A stretch of DNA of 60,104 nt from an uncultured Acidimicrobiaceae bacterium (lineage in GTDB: Bacteria; Actinomycetota; Acidimicrobiia; Acidimicrobiales; RAAP-2), in assembly GCA_903873395.1 (NCBI GenBank), contig CAIQOJ010000009.1:1-60104 (forward strand), given 5' to 3'. This document shows, piece after piece, positions 24,450 to 31,605 of the stretch; position 1 is the stretch's first letter; each line of letters opens with the position of its first letter. The notes beneath the pieces are model-generated. The model searched no databases. It was not told where the DNA came from and saw only the letters and a list, made by a program, of their open reading frames with translations. A program made the position numbers and the translations under genes.

Positions 24450-27335
24450 TCAGAGCCCGGTAAGTACCTTGGTCACAGGAACCATGCCGTCGGCACTCAC
24501 CACCAGGGTCGCTCCGTTGAGGTTATGAATGAGATCGGCCGGAGCACCCGAGCCGGTCGCAGTTGGATACAAGGTGACTGGGCAGTTCGCGAAGCTGCCG
24601 TAGCAGTCGCCCAAGACCACGCCGTCCTTGATGATCTCCACCATGGCCGACGAGCGAGCCGGCACCTTGGCCGTACCAGTCGAGACCTGAACCGTGGCAG
24701 CCCCCGACGTAGGCGAGACCGAAGCCGTGAACTGGATCTTCTTCAACGACACGATCGTGGGGGCATCACGCCGCAGCGACATCGACGGGTCACCGAACAG
24801 GTTGTATTCGAGGGAGACCAGTGGAGCACCCCAGCTGGTCGGCACCCGGGCCATGACATCGTTCTTGGCTGCCTGCAGTAGCGGGCCGAGTGCCTCGACG
24901 GGGTGGCGAGGCTGAATCAGACTAATGGCCAGCCAGAAGTTGCCGTACTCGGGATAGAGGGCCCGTGCGGTCGACTCCAAGAGCACATCGTTCTCCATAA
25001 TGGGACTCTCGCGGGAAGCACCGACATGGGCGACGGCCATTCCCCTGAGCGCATCGTCTGAGAAGTTGCCGGCGGCCAGAGCAACATACGCCTGCCCTCC
25101 GCCACCGTCGTACTTTCCGGTATCGCAATCTGTGCTCCAGAGCACCGGCGGAAGGATTCCCGACGGAAGAACATGGGAGAGCGCCGAGGTCACGAGATAC
25201 GGCTGGGCCCATCCACTCGAATTGGACCAACCGTGGTCGGCGTGCCACATGATGGGGCTTCCCAGGTCAGCCTTGGCCAGGATGTCGGCCTGCGAGGCAC
25301 CATTGTCCGGCTGCCATGCAGCCGGGTTCAACAAGATGGCCGGAAGCGACGTACCGTCGCTATAGGTCTTCGGGGTGTATCCAGGGCACTGGTCGGAATC
25401 GACGTACACGCGCTGCACCGACTTGCCGGCCACCGTGGCCAGATTGGCGGCGAACTCGGAACTGCGCACGAAGTCCTGCACGGCCTGCGTGGTCGTCGGG
25501 GCCTTCTGTGGTGTACAGAACAATGCCTTATCGTTCCCGTTCGGAATGTTGGGCAACGTGGAGTTCGAGAGCGAGGTCTGGAAGAACGAAGCGCCGGTAA
25601 CCGAGGCGTAGGTTGCCTTGGATGTCGGAGGGTGATCGTTGTAGGCGATCAGCTTGTTGATGGTGGACGTTGACGGAGTGATGATCCGACCGATGAAGAG
25701 ATCGGGGACCAGGTCCACCGTCGTTCGACACCCGGCCCCTTCGGTCCCTCGGAGATCCTGGTTGAACGTGGACCACGTGTGTTGGCCCGAATCGTACTTG
25801 CCCCATTGGTCGACATAACCATAGGGCTGGTCGGTGGCTACCGCCCCTCCGCTAACGCAGGTCCCGGCCGCCGGCTGGCCGACCTCGGCGTAGGCAAAGG
25901 GCAGATTGACTTCGAAGGTGGGGACCTGGGTGGTGTTGCCAAAGAAGAGGACGTAGGAAGGCACCCACGCACAGTGCTGTGATGTTGTCGTCGCCACCTC
26001 ATTGGCGATCGTCGCCGCGATGGCATCGCGAAGGACTGGATAGTTCTGTTGCGATATCGAGATGTTGAGGGTGGAGAACACCTTGGTCACCGCGCCGTCA
26101 TCCGTACGAGCCGCAGCATAGGTATCAGCCAGGTCGGCGTAGGCCGGATCGGTGATGAGCATCATCTCCTCACCACATGCCGTCCGGGGGTTGTAGCGAA
26201 GATTGCTCGAAGCAACCTGGTTCCAGTTGACAACCTGGTTTTGCCAGAGGTTAATGAACGGGGCATTGGACGCTCCGACCAGGTCGGTGCTCCCGAAGTC
26301 GGCCACCGAGACCCCACTTGTAGTCCCTGTGCTTCCGTTGGGGATGCACGTCCGATGGTCCTGGTCGCCGCAAAACTTCACCTGGATGTCCACGTGGGCG
26401 GCTACCTGCAAACCGTTACTGGCCGGAATGTAGGAAACGACCGGAACAGACACGGCAACAAGTTGCAGACCTCGCTGCACATATGGCGTCTGGGCCATCC
26501 GGGAGGTGTCCGGCTGGGAGGTGGTGCTTCGATAGGCGTCAGCGTTATACGACCAGGTATCAGGGGCTGTAGCCAGCGGAACGTCAGTGGTCGCCACCGC
26601 CGGAGCACTCACCTGGAGTGGCGCCAGCGGCTCAGGCAGTGTCATCGAGTACTCGGATGTGGACAGGATCGAGACCTCTGGCCACGTGCCCGCGGGCATG
26701 GCCACCAACGCCGAGACAGCCGGGAGGTCGGGAGCGCCAGAAAGAACTCCGGCGGCATGGCCGACGCCAGGCTGGGCCATCGTCAAGAAGTCCTGGGTCC
26801 CGGTGGGGTCTGCGATGTGGCCGAAATGCACGGCTGGCAACAGGAAGGAGATCTGAACCTGCCCAATGTCCGAAGATGTCACCGCGGAGACAGGAGCCGC
26901 GGGCTGGGCCTGCGGGGTGCGCACGCCCCCACAGCCGGAGGCCGATCCGCTGGCCAGGATGACTGCCTCAACACCCAAGAGCTGGGGGAGGAGCGCTGGA
27001 CCGAGGGGCGGGACGATCCGGATGTTGGCCGCTGGATTTGTCGCGGCGTCCTCCACGGCTCGCAAGGGTGGGAGCGCGTCGCCGCAGATACCAGCATCGG
27101 CTTGCTGCTGGGCAACCAGAAGCCTGCCAGCCAGGAACGTCCTCGATGCCTTGGTGGCGGGAAGAAAGTCGTTAACTGACGCTTTCTTGACCGTCTTGAT
27201 GATCGGCGCCATCAGCAGGTCGACCTGGGTGGCCGCTGCAGCAGACTGCGGGCGCAAGCCATCCGTTGCCCCCAATGGAATCAGGGCGGCGCCCACGACG
27301 ACGGCGCACAGCGCCAGTTTCGACCTCGTAAACAT
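24450..27335 (-). CDS. Secreted C25 (gingipain-type) cysteine peptidase; cassette 2 cargo
   Basis: A 961-residue exported protein. The signal peptide is SKLALCAVVVGAALIPLGA. Residues about 370-820 form the caspase-like C25 domain: MLITDPAYADLADTY, VPSYVLFFGNTTQVPTFEV, DLFIGRIITPSTSTINKLI, then the catalytic His in MWHADHGWSN (H701; H699 also present) and Cys in WSTDCDTGKY (C737), and the closing NLFGDPSMSLR. The long N-terminal region (about 40-360) is probably a propeptide with beta structure, the C-terminus an Ig-like module. ATG 27335 lies four bases after ggggg; a TTG just before it is less likely. Only gene between repeats B and C. It should cleave proteins outside the cell. Confidence 0.85.
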   Translation of the reverse strand: MFTRSKLALCAVVVGAALIPLGATDGLRPQSAAAATQVDLLMAPIIKTVKKASVNDFLPATKASRTFLAGRLLVAQQQADAGICGDALPPLRAVEDAATNPAANIRIVPPLGPALLPQLLGVEAVILASGSASGCGGVRTPQAQPAAPVSAVTSSDIGQVQISFLLPAVHFGHIADPTGTQDFLTMAQPGVGHAAGVLSGAPDLPAVSALVAMPAGTWPEVSILSTSEYSMTLPEPLAPLQVSAPAVATTDVPLATAPDTWSYNADAYRSTTSQPDTSRMAQTPYVQRGLQLVAVSVPVVSYIPASNGLQVAAHVDIQVKFCGDQDHRTCIPNGSTGTTSGVSVADFGSTDLVGASNAPFINLWQNQVVNWNQVASSNLRYNPRTACGEEMMLITDPAYADLADTYAAARTDDGAVTKVFSTLNISISQQNYPVLRDAIAATIANEVATTTSQHCAWVPSYVLFFGNTTQVPTFEVNLPFAYAEVGQPAAGTCVSGGAVATDQPYGYVDQWGKYDSGQHTWSTFNQDLRGTEGAGCRTTVDLVPDLFIGRIITPSTSTINKLIAYNDHPPTSKATYASVTGASFFQTSLSNSTLPNIPNGNDKALFCTPQKAPTTTQAVQDFVRSSEFAANLATVAGKSVQRVYVDSDQCPGYTPKTYSDGTSLPAILLNPAAWQPDNGASQADILAKADLGSPIMWHADHGWSNSSGWAQPYLVTSALSHVLPSGILPPVLWSTDCDTGKYDGGGGQAYVALAAGNFSDDALRGMAVAHVGASRESPIMENDVLLESTARALYPEYGNFWLAISLIQPRHPVEALGPLLQAAKNDVMARVPTSWGAPLVSLEYNLFGDPSMSLRRDAPTIVSLKKIQFTASVSPTSGAATVQVSTGTAKVPARSSAMVEIIKDGVVLGDCYGSFANCPVTLYPTATGSGAPADLIHNLNGATLVVSADGMVPVTKVLTGL

Positions 27336-27627
27336 CAATCCCCCTTAAGAAATGACTATTTACTTACCAACTGCAAAGGAGTTCTACCGATTGGAAAGAT
27401 TCATGTCAATCGGATTGCAGTTCGACATGAGGGTGGGAGAAACGCATCACTTCCGAAAATGTAAATCACACCTGGTCTGCCCTCCACTCACGTGGGGAGG
27501 GACGGAGGGAGAACGACAGCCAAGCGGCCCCACAAGCGTCGCGTCGCCCACTCGAGAACCGCGAGCCCAGCGAGGCGGCGTCGCAGCGGCGGCTGGGGCC
27601 TTTCGGGATTGCCGTTCTCCTTTATCC

Positions 27628-27774
27628 CAACCCCTGAGAGTGGGCGCTACCGGACTCGAACCGATGACCTGCTGGTTGTAAACCAGGGACGCCTGAACGC
27701 TGTGCTGACCTGGGATTATGCAGGTTAAAGCCGAACGAAAACGGCAAAGTTATCTGCTCTCGTCGAGGGTCCTG
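27628..27774 (-). repeat. att-like repeat C (tRNA-Val 3' fragment plus arm)
   Basis: 27640-27686 is identical over 47 nt to the tRNA-Val part at 29636-29682. The arm corresponds to copy B base by base with scattered changes, and 27735-27758 is identical to 24344-24367. The small hairpin seen in A and B is mutated here (27695-27707, gaacgctgtgctg). It lacks the 5' half of the tRNA. Confidence 0.85.
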
Positions 27775-27792
27775 GTGGGGAGGTTGACAGCG

Positions 27793-27937
27793 TCACTCCT
27801 GCGTCCTCCACGACGCCCCCACCGGCTTCGTCTCCATGACATCAGGCGCCAGCTCGACATACCCGGGAGGCGCCACGTGCACGGGCTCGGGGACCGGCGC
27901 GACCAAGGCGCGGACTGCGGGAGAACCCCGGTTGCCT
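27793..27937 (-). pseudogene. Possible C-terminal gene remnant, unrecognised
   Basis: About 47 in-frame codons ending in PPGYVELAPDVMETKPVGAS look protein-like, but the frame upstream loses that character before any convincing start. It may be the tail of a gene displaced when cassette 3 was formed. No family recognised; low confidence. Confidence 0.2.
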
Positions 27938-28017
27938 GGATGAGGCCAGAGTGGACTCCTGCTAGCGTGCCGCCAGGGGCGGCGGATCGCCCCAGGCGGC
28001 TGAAGGGCGGGATTCAG

Positions 28018-29436
28018 ATGCGGGCGTACCACTCCATGTCTCTGTTCGTGGGATCGCTCCTGGCGATCGTCGCCACGGCAGGCCCAGTTGCGGCAACGCC
28101 TCCCGCTGGCGCCCCGAACGACGGGCTCAGCGTGTCGGGCAATCCATCGGGCGTGAAGCGCGAGAAGCCAGCCTCGCCCCCCATGGCGACTGCCCCCGTG
28201 CACCCTGCATCCAATCCCCAGAGTTTCACGTTCACCATCGACGCCAGCTGGAACGCGAGCGAACGTGCACAGCTCGAGTCGTGGACCGCCGTCGGATCGC
28301 CGGAGCTGGCTGCGCTCGCCCAGGTGGCCGGCCCGCCAGGGCAGTCAGCCACGGTCAACATCGTGCGCTCCCAAAACGGCTCATATGCCGGCGAGTACAA
28401 CCCGAACACCCACACGGTGTACATGCACTCGATGGACCTGGGCGTGTTCATGCATGAGCTGAATCACGCCGTGCATGGGCCGTGGATCATCGCCAACTCC
28501 GTCTGGGAGGAGGGGATGGCACGAGCGTCAGAGGTGGCGGAGATCGACCTCCTGGCTGCGCAGGGGATTGCCGAAGCGTCGTCGTACTTCGATCTCCATC
28601 ACGGGTATAGCTACGACGAGTACTACGACGACAACAACACCAGCGACGTCGGCGTCGCCTCCGGATCGATCTACGGCCTGGGCGATCCTGCGCTCGTGTT
28701 CCTCCGGTACGAGCAAGCCGGGTACGCGTTCGGAAAGATCCTCATCGAGGCGCCGAGAGCGTTCCGGCAGTTCAATGCCAAGCTCTTCGCTCAGCCCAAT
28801 GGCAACCTGAGCGTGAACGCGCTGGAGAGCATGATGGCGTCCGTGAAGCCAAAGGTCGAGCAGACCAATTTCTCGGCGTGGTACGCCAGCCAGCAGATCT
28901 TCAACACATCGCCGCCCGCAGGCTGTGAGCTGTACCAGCGGAGCAGCCAGTACACGGTGGACCTCTTCTCCCGCTCCCCCGATGGAGCCGAGACCCCCCT
29001 GGTCGCTCCTGTCACGCTCGAGGTGTTCGACGACGTCGACCACCTGCTGTGGTCCGCAACCGAGCAGACCGCGTCCGGCTATGGCTGGGCATCGTTCATT
29101 CCGCAGCTGGGCGGATACAACGGCAGGATCAAGCTGGTCGCCTCCGCCACTGCTTCCTGCGGGACCGCCCACTCCACGTACTACCGCCAGAGCGGGAGCG
29201 ATAGCGGCATCTTCGGCGTAGTGGCGAACGCGACGTCCGGCACCGTCACGTTCAGCTCGCCCGACAAGGCGTTCGCCAAGTTCAGCGTGCCGGTGATCCA
29301 CGGGGCGTTCGCTGCGCCCGACCTGGTCTCGATCGCCGGACAGGTGAAGATCCGGTTCTCCGGGAACGGAAAGTCCGTCCATCGGACCATCACCAAGGAC
29401 GCCAGCAACTACTCCGTCCTGCTCGCCGCCTCCTAG
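28018..29436 (+). CDS. Secreted HExxH (gluzincin-like) metallopeptidase; cassette 3 cargo
   Basis: A 472-residue exported protein. MSLFVGSLLAIVATAGPVAA is a signal peptide with cleavage after residue 26. The zinc motif is LGVFMHELNHAVHG (H146, E147, H150), and NSVWEEGMARASE 14-15 residues downstream offers the glutamate third ligand (E164 or E165), the gluzincin arrangement. Residues about 300-472 form a beta-rich C-terminal part that could bind substrate or the cell surface. ATG 28018 lies after gaagggcggg. The 240 bases upstream up to repeat C contain no other clear gene. No exact peptidase family is recognised; activity is predicted from the motif. Confidence 0.75.
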   Translation: MRAYHSMSLFVGSLLAIVATAGPVAATPPAGAPNDGLSVSGNPSGVKREKPASPPMATAPVHPASNPQSFTFTIDASWNASERAQLESWTAVGSPELAALAQVAGPPGQSATVNIVRSQNGSYAGEYNPNTHTVYMHSMDLGVFMHELNHAVHGPWIIANSVWEEGMARASEVAEIDLLAAQGIAEASSYFDLHHGYSYDEYYDDNNTSDVGVASGSIYGLGDPALVFLRYEQAGYAFGKILIEAPRAFRQFNAKLFAQPNGNLSVNALESMMASVKPKVEQTNFSAWYASQQIFNTSPPAGCELYQRSSQYTVDLFSRSPDGAETPLVAPVTLEVFDDVDHLLWSATEQTASGYGWASFIPQLGGYNGRIKLVASATASCGTAHSTYYRQSGSDSGIFGVVANATSGTVTFSSPDKAFAKFSVPVIHGAFAAPDLVSIAGQVKIRFSGNGKSVHRTITKDASNYSVLLAAS

Positions 29437-29572
29437 GTCGCATCGAGGAGATCGACGGCGCTCAGGTAACTCTTGAGGTCTTAGGCGACCGGTTGCGAGC
29501 TCGGAGGCTGAGCGCGAACCCGGTTTTCAGGTCGGTCAGTTCCGTCGCAGAGGGAACAGGACAAGATGCCAT
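29437..29572 (-). pseudogene. Tyrosine recombinase (integrase) N-terminal remnant, frameshifted
   Basis: Reading away from the tRNA 3' end, an ATG at 29572 opens ELTDLKTGFALSLRARNRSP, the core-binding (SAM-like) domain signature of actinobacterial integrases. A single-base shift later the other frame continues KSYLSAVDLLDAT, which completes the usual NRSPKT-x-KSYL sequence. The fragment then stops at the 3' end of the metallopeptidase gene. Catalytic R-H-R-Y residues are all missing. Its position next to the tRNA is where such integrase genes normally sit. Confidence 0.65.
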
Positions 29573-29636
29573 GTCCCTAGAGTTTCCTGCTGTAGAAGCG
29601 CTGTTCGACCTGGGTAACCAAGATAATCCCTGGTAG

Positions 29637-29710
29637 TGGGCGCTACCGGACTCGAACCGATGACCTGCTGGTTGTAAACCAGCTGCTCTAACCAACTGAG
29701 CTAAGCGCCC
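29637..29710 (-). tRNA. tRNA-Val (anticodon UAC)
   Basis: A complete 74-nt cloverleaf: acceptor GGGCGCT/AGCGCCC, D stem GCTC/GAGC, anticodon stem GCTGG/CCAGC around loop TTTACAA (anticodon TAC), T arm ATCGG-TTCGAGT-CCGGT, discriminator A. CCA is not encoded. Its 3' 47 nt recur in repeats B and C, showing that it served as integration site. Confidence 0.93.
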
Positions 29711-29722
29711 GACTCCTAGACG

Positions 29723-30475
29723 CTATCGCTGCTCAGCATCCCCCACTGCGCTGAGCACGCTGTCGAGCAGTGACGGCGTGGCGGCCGCTGCTGGCCTACG
29801 TCGATCCGCATGACCCAGGGTCACGAGTCCCTCTCCTCGGCCATCCCCCAGCACTGCACCCGCTTCCGTGCAGATGAGCATTCCGCCTAGGTAGTCCCAC
29901 GATCCGAGCTTCGAGCCACCGATCACCGCGTAGGCATCAAGGACGCCTTCGGCTACCGCGCAGAGGTCGAGGGCTGCGGCCCCTAGACAGCGGTACTGAT
30001 TCCACCCGAACCAGGTCGGCGGATATCCGCTGAAGGCGACGATGGCCTCGTCTAGGCGTTCGCATCCCGACGGCTCAATGGGCACACCGTCTTTGGTTGC
30101 CCCTCCGCCCCTGATGGCCTCGAAGCGAATCCCTGATGCCTGGTTGACCACCACTGCGGCCCGAGGTCCTTCGTTGTCGACGGCACAGAGGCTCGTGGCA
30201 AACCACGGGATGCCTCGGGACGCGTTGGTCGACCCATCCACGGGGTCCACCACGACAACAAGGTCGCTGCCCTCACGATGGAGACCGGACTCCTCGGACA
30301 ACACGCCTACCCCTGCCTCATCGAGCACCGCCAACGCTGCGGCATCGGCGGCCAGATCACAGCGATACTGGCTCTCTCTGGTGCCGGCCAAGCCCCAGTC
30401 ATCGAGTCCGTCAAGAGCAGCCGCTACCGCGGTTGCCGTGGCGTGCAGGACCTCGAGCAAGGTGGCGTCGTCCAT
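29723..30475 (-). CDS. Inositol monophosphatase family protein
   Basis: A 250-residue Mg-dependent phosphatase. Metal ligands occur in VGVLSEESG (60-63), VVVDPVDGSTNAS (77-84) and GSWDYLGGML about residue 193, the three IMPase signatures in the right order and spacing. Substrates of the family include inositol phosphate, histidinol phosphate and PAP. It lies 13 bases beyond the 5' end of tRNA-Val on the same strand. The other side is divergent to an unknown gene. Specific substrate not predictable. Confidence 0.88.
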   Translation of the reverse strand: MDDATLLEVLHATATAVAAALDGLDDWGLAGTRESQYRCDLAADAAALAVLDEAGVGVLSEESGLHREGSDLVVVVDPVDGSTNASRGIPWFATSLCAVDNEGPRAAVVVNQASGIRFEAIRGGGATKDGVPIEPSGCERLDEAIVAFSGYPPTWFGWNQYRCLGAAALDLCAVAEGVLDAYAVIGGSKLGSWDYLGGMLICTEAGAVLGDGRGEGLVTLGHADRRRPAAAATPSLLDSVLSAVGDAEQR

Positions 30476-30521
30476 GGCCCGACGCTATCGGAGTGCGTGC
30501 TCGGACCGGTAGGTTGGAGCC

Positions 30522-31079
30522 GTGGCAGTCATCGATGTGGCCGGATATGTTGCCGATCTCAAGGACCACTCGGTCGATCACGGGTTTCACGTGCACGACG
30601 AGCGGCACTTCGTGGAGACCTACTCGCTTCGCCAGGTCTGGGAAGTAGACCTGCATCCCGAGGACGGATGCGGTGGCCCCCTTGATCTCCACCTGGCCCT
30701 CGAAGTCGATCCCCGCACGCTCCTCTCGTTCGAGGATGCCGTCTTCGGACTACCCGAAGACCAGGACCCACCAGACGAGTTCCACTTCGCCCTCACGTTC
30801 ACCTGGGCGCTCCCACCGCTGCCCAATGCACCGGATCTTCTGCGTCTGGCCATCGACCTGGCTGGCGTCGGGGGGATCGAACTTCCGCTTGAGGTGTCAG
30901 CCATCGACTCCTACGCTTCGGCCACCGACGCGGCCGAGCGGCGTCTCACCATCGTGGCCCGCACCCCCGTCTCGCTCGCCCGGGTGCTCACCGGCGAAGA
31001 GATGATGTGCGATGTGTTCGACCGGTGTCTCGGCGTCAGCAGATTCCTGCTCGACTCCTCCCCTACGTGGCTCGAGTGA
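30522..31079 (+). CDS. Conserved-looking hypothetical protein
   Basis: A 185-residue soluble protein with no recognised family. Composition is acidic and alternates beta-like segments (LRQVWEVDLHPEDGCGGPLD, HFALTFTWALPPLP). It has no signal or membrane segment. GTG 30522 is the start. Its TGA overlaps the GTG of the lipoprotein gene (gtga), so the two are translationally coupled and probably work together. Function unknown. Confidence 0.65.
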   Translation: MAVIDVAGYVADLKDHSVDHGFHVHDERHFVETYSLRQVWEVDLHPEDGCGGPLDLHLALEVDPRTLLSFEDAVFGLPEDQDPPDEFHFALTFTWALPPLPNAPDLLRLAIDLAGVGGIELPLEVSAIDSYASATDAAERRLTIVARTPVSLARVLTGEEMMCDVFDRCLGVSRFLLDSSPTWLE

Positions 31080-31546
31080 GCCCCTTCAAAACTCGCAACC
31101 TTCGGACCCTCGGTCGCCGTGGTCGGCCGATTGGCTCCCTGGTTGCCATCGTCGCCCTCGGCGCCGTGCTCTCGTCGTGCGGAAACAGCGCTCGCTCACT
31201 GGCCCAGCAGGCCTGCACACACGTTCAGGCTTCGGTGAACGACCTCGACCGGGCAGGTCGTGCCACCGATCCCTCAGAGGCAACGCACCTCCGCCAGCAG
31301 GCCTACGCCGAACTACTAGACGCCATCCCGATCGCTGCTCAGGCCGCCCGGGTGGACGGGCAATGGCAGTCCCTGCTGTTCACCGTGTCTGAAGTGAACC
31401 GAGTGCCCGAAGCCAATCTCGTTCCAGCACTGCGAGCCGAGTGCGCCGCCACCCGTCGCACAGTGTTCGACCAACTGCCTCCGCCAACGTCGCCGGCACC
31501 GAGCACCTCGCTTCCGACAACGTCGTCACCCACCGGAAACGGCTGA
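31076..31546 (+). CDS. Putative lipoprotein
   Basis: A 156-residue exported lipoprotein. After an arginine-rich n-region comes GSLVAIVALGAVLSSCGNS with lipobox cysteine 37. The mature part is alpha-helical (AQQACTHVQASVNDLDRA, EATHLRQQAYAELLDAIP) and ends in a Pro/Ser/Thr-rich tail. The GTG at 31076 overlaps the preceding stop. No family recognised. Confidence 0.65.
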   Translation: MSPFKTRNLRTLGRRGRPIGSLVAIVALGAVLSSCGNSARSLAQQACTHVQASVNDLDRAGRATDPSEATHLRQQAYAELLDAIPIAAQAARVDGQWQSLLFTVSEVNRVPEANLVPALRAECAATRRTVFDQLPPPTSPAPSTSLPTTSSPTGNG

Positions 31547-31605
31547 CGATCGCTTCCATCAAGCACACCGGCCTCGTTGATTCGACCTCAACGACCAGTG
31601 GAGAC

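Larger units (their letters stand above)
22119..29710. mobile_element. tRNA-Val-anchored tandem cassette array (three att-like repeats plus intact tRNA)
   Basis: Direct repeats A (22119), B (24238) and C (27628) and the intact tRNA-Val (29637) split the region into three cassettes of roughly 2.1, 3.4 and 2.0 kb. Each carries one main gene for an exported hydrolase. A recombinase fragment lies at the tRNA end. Integration of tyrosine-recombinase elements into the 3' half of a tRNA leaves exactly such displaced 3' fragments, one per event. No complete recombinase is present, so the elements are remnants or were mobilised in trans. Similar tRNA-accretion of small cargo elements is known from tycheposons and genomic islands; the link to them is by analogy. 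Confidence 0.7.

Noticed and set aside
26049..27179. 376-codon plus-strand frame inside the C25 peptidase
   Set aside because: Shadow of the peptidase; no domain and atypical composition.
22119..29710. Prophage or full integrative conjugative element
   Set aside because: No structural, packaging, replication or conjugation genes lie between the repeats.
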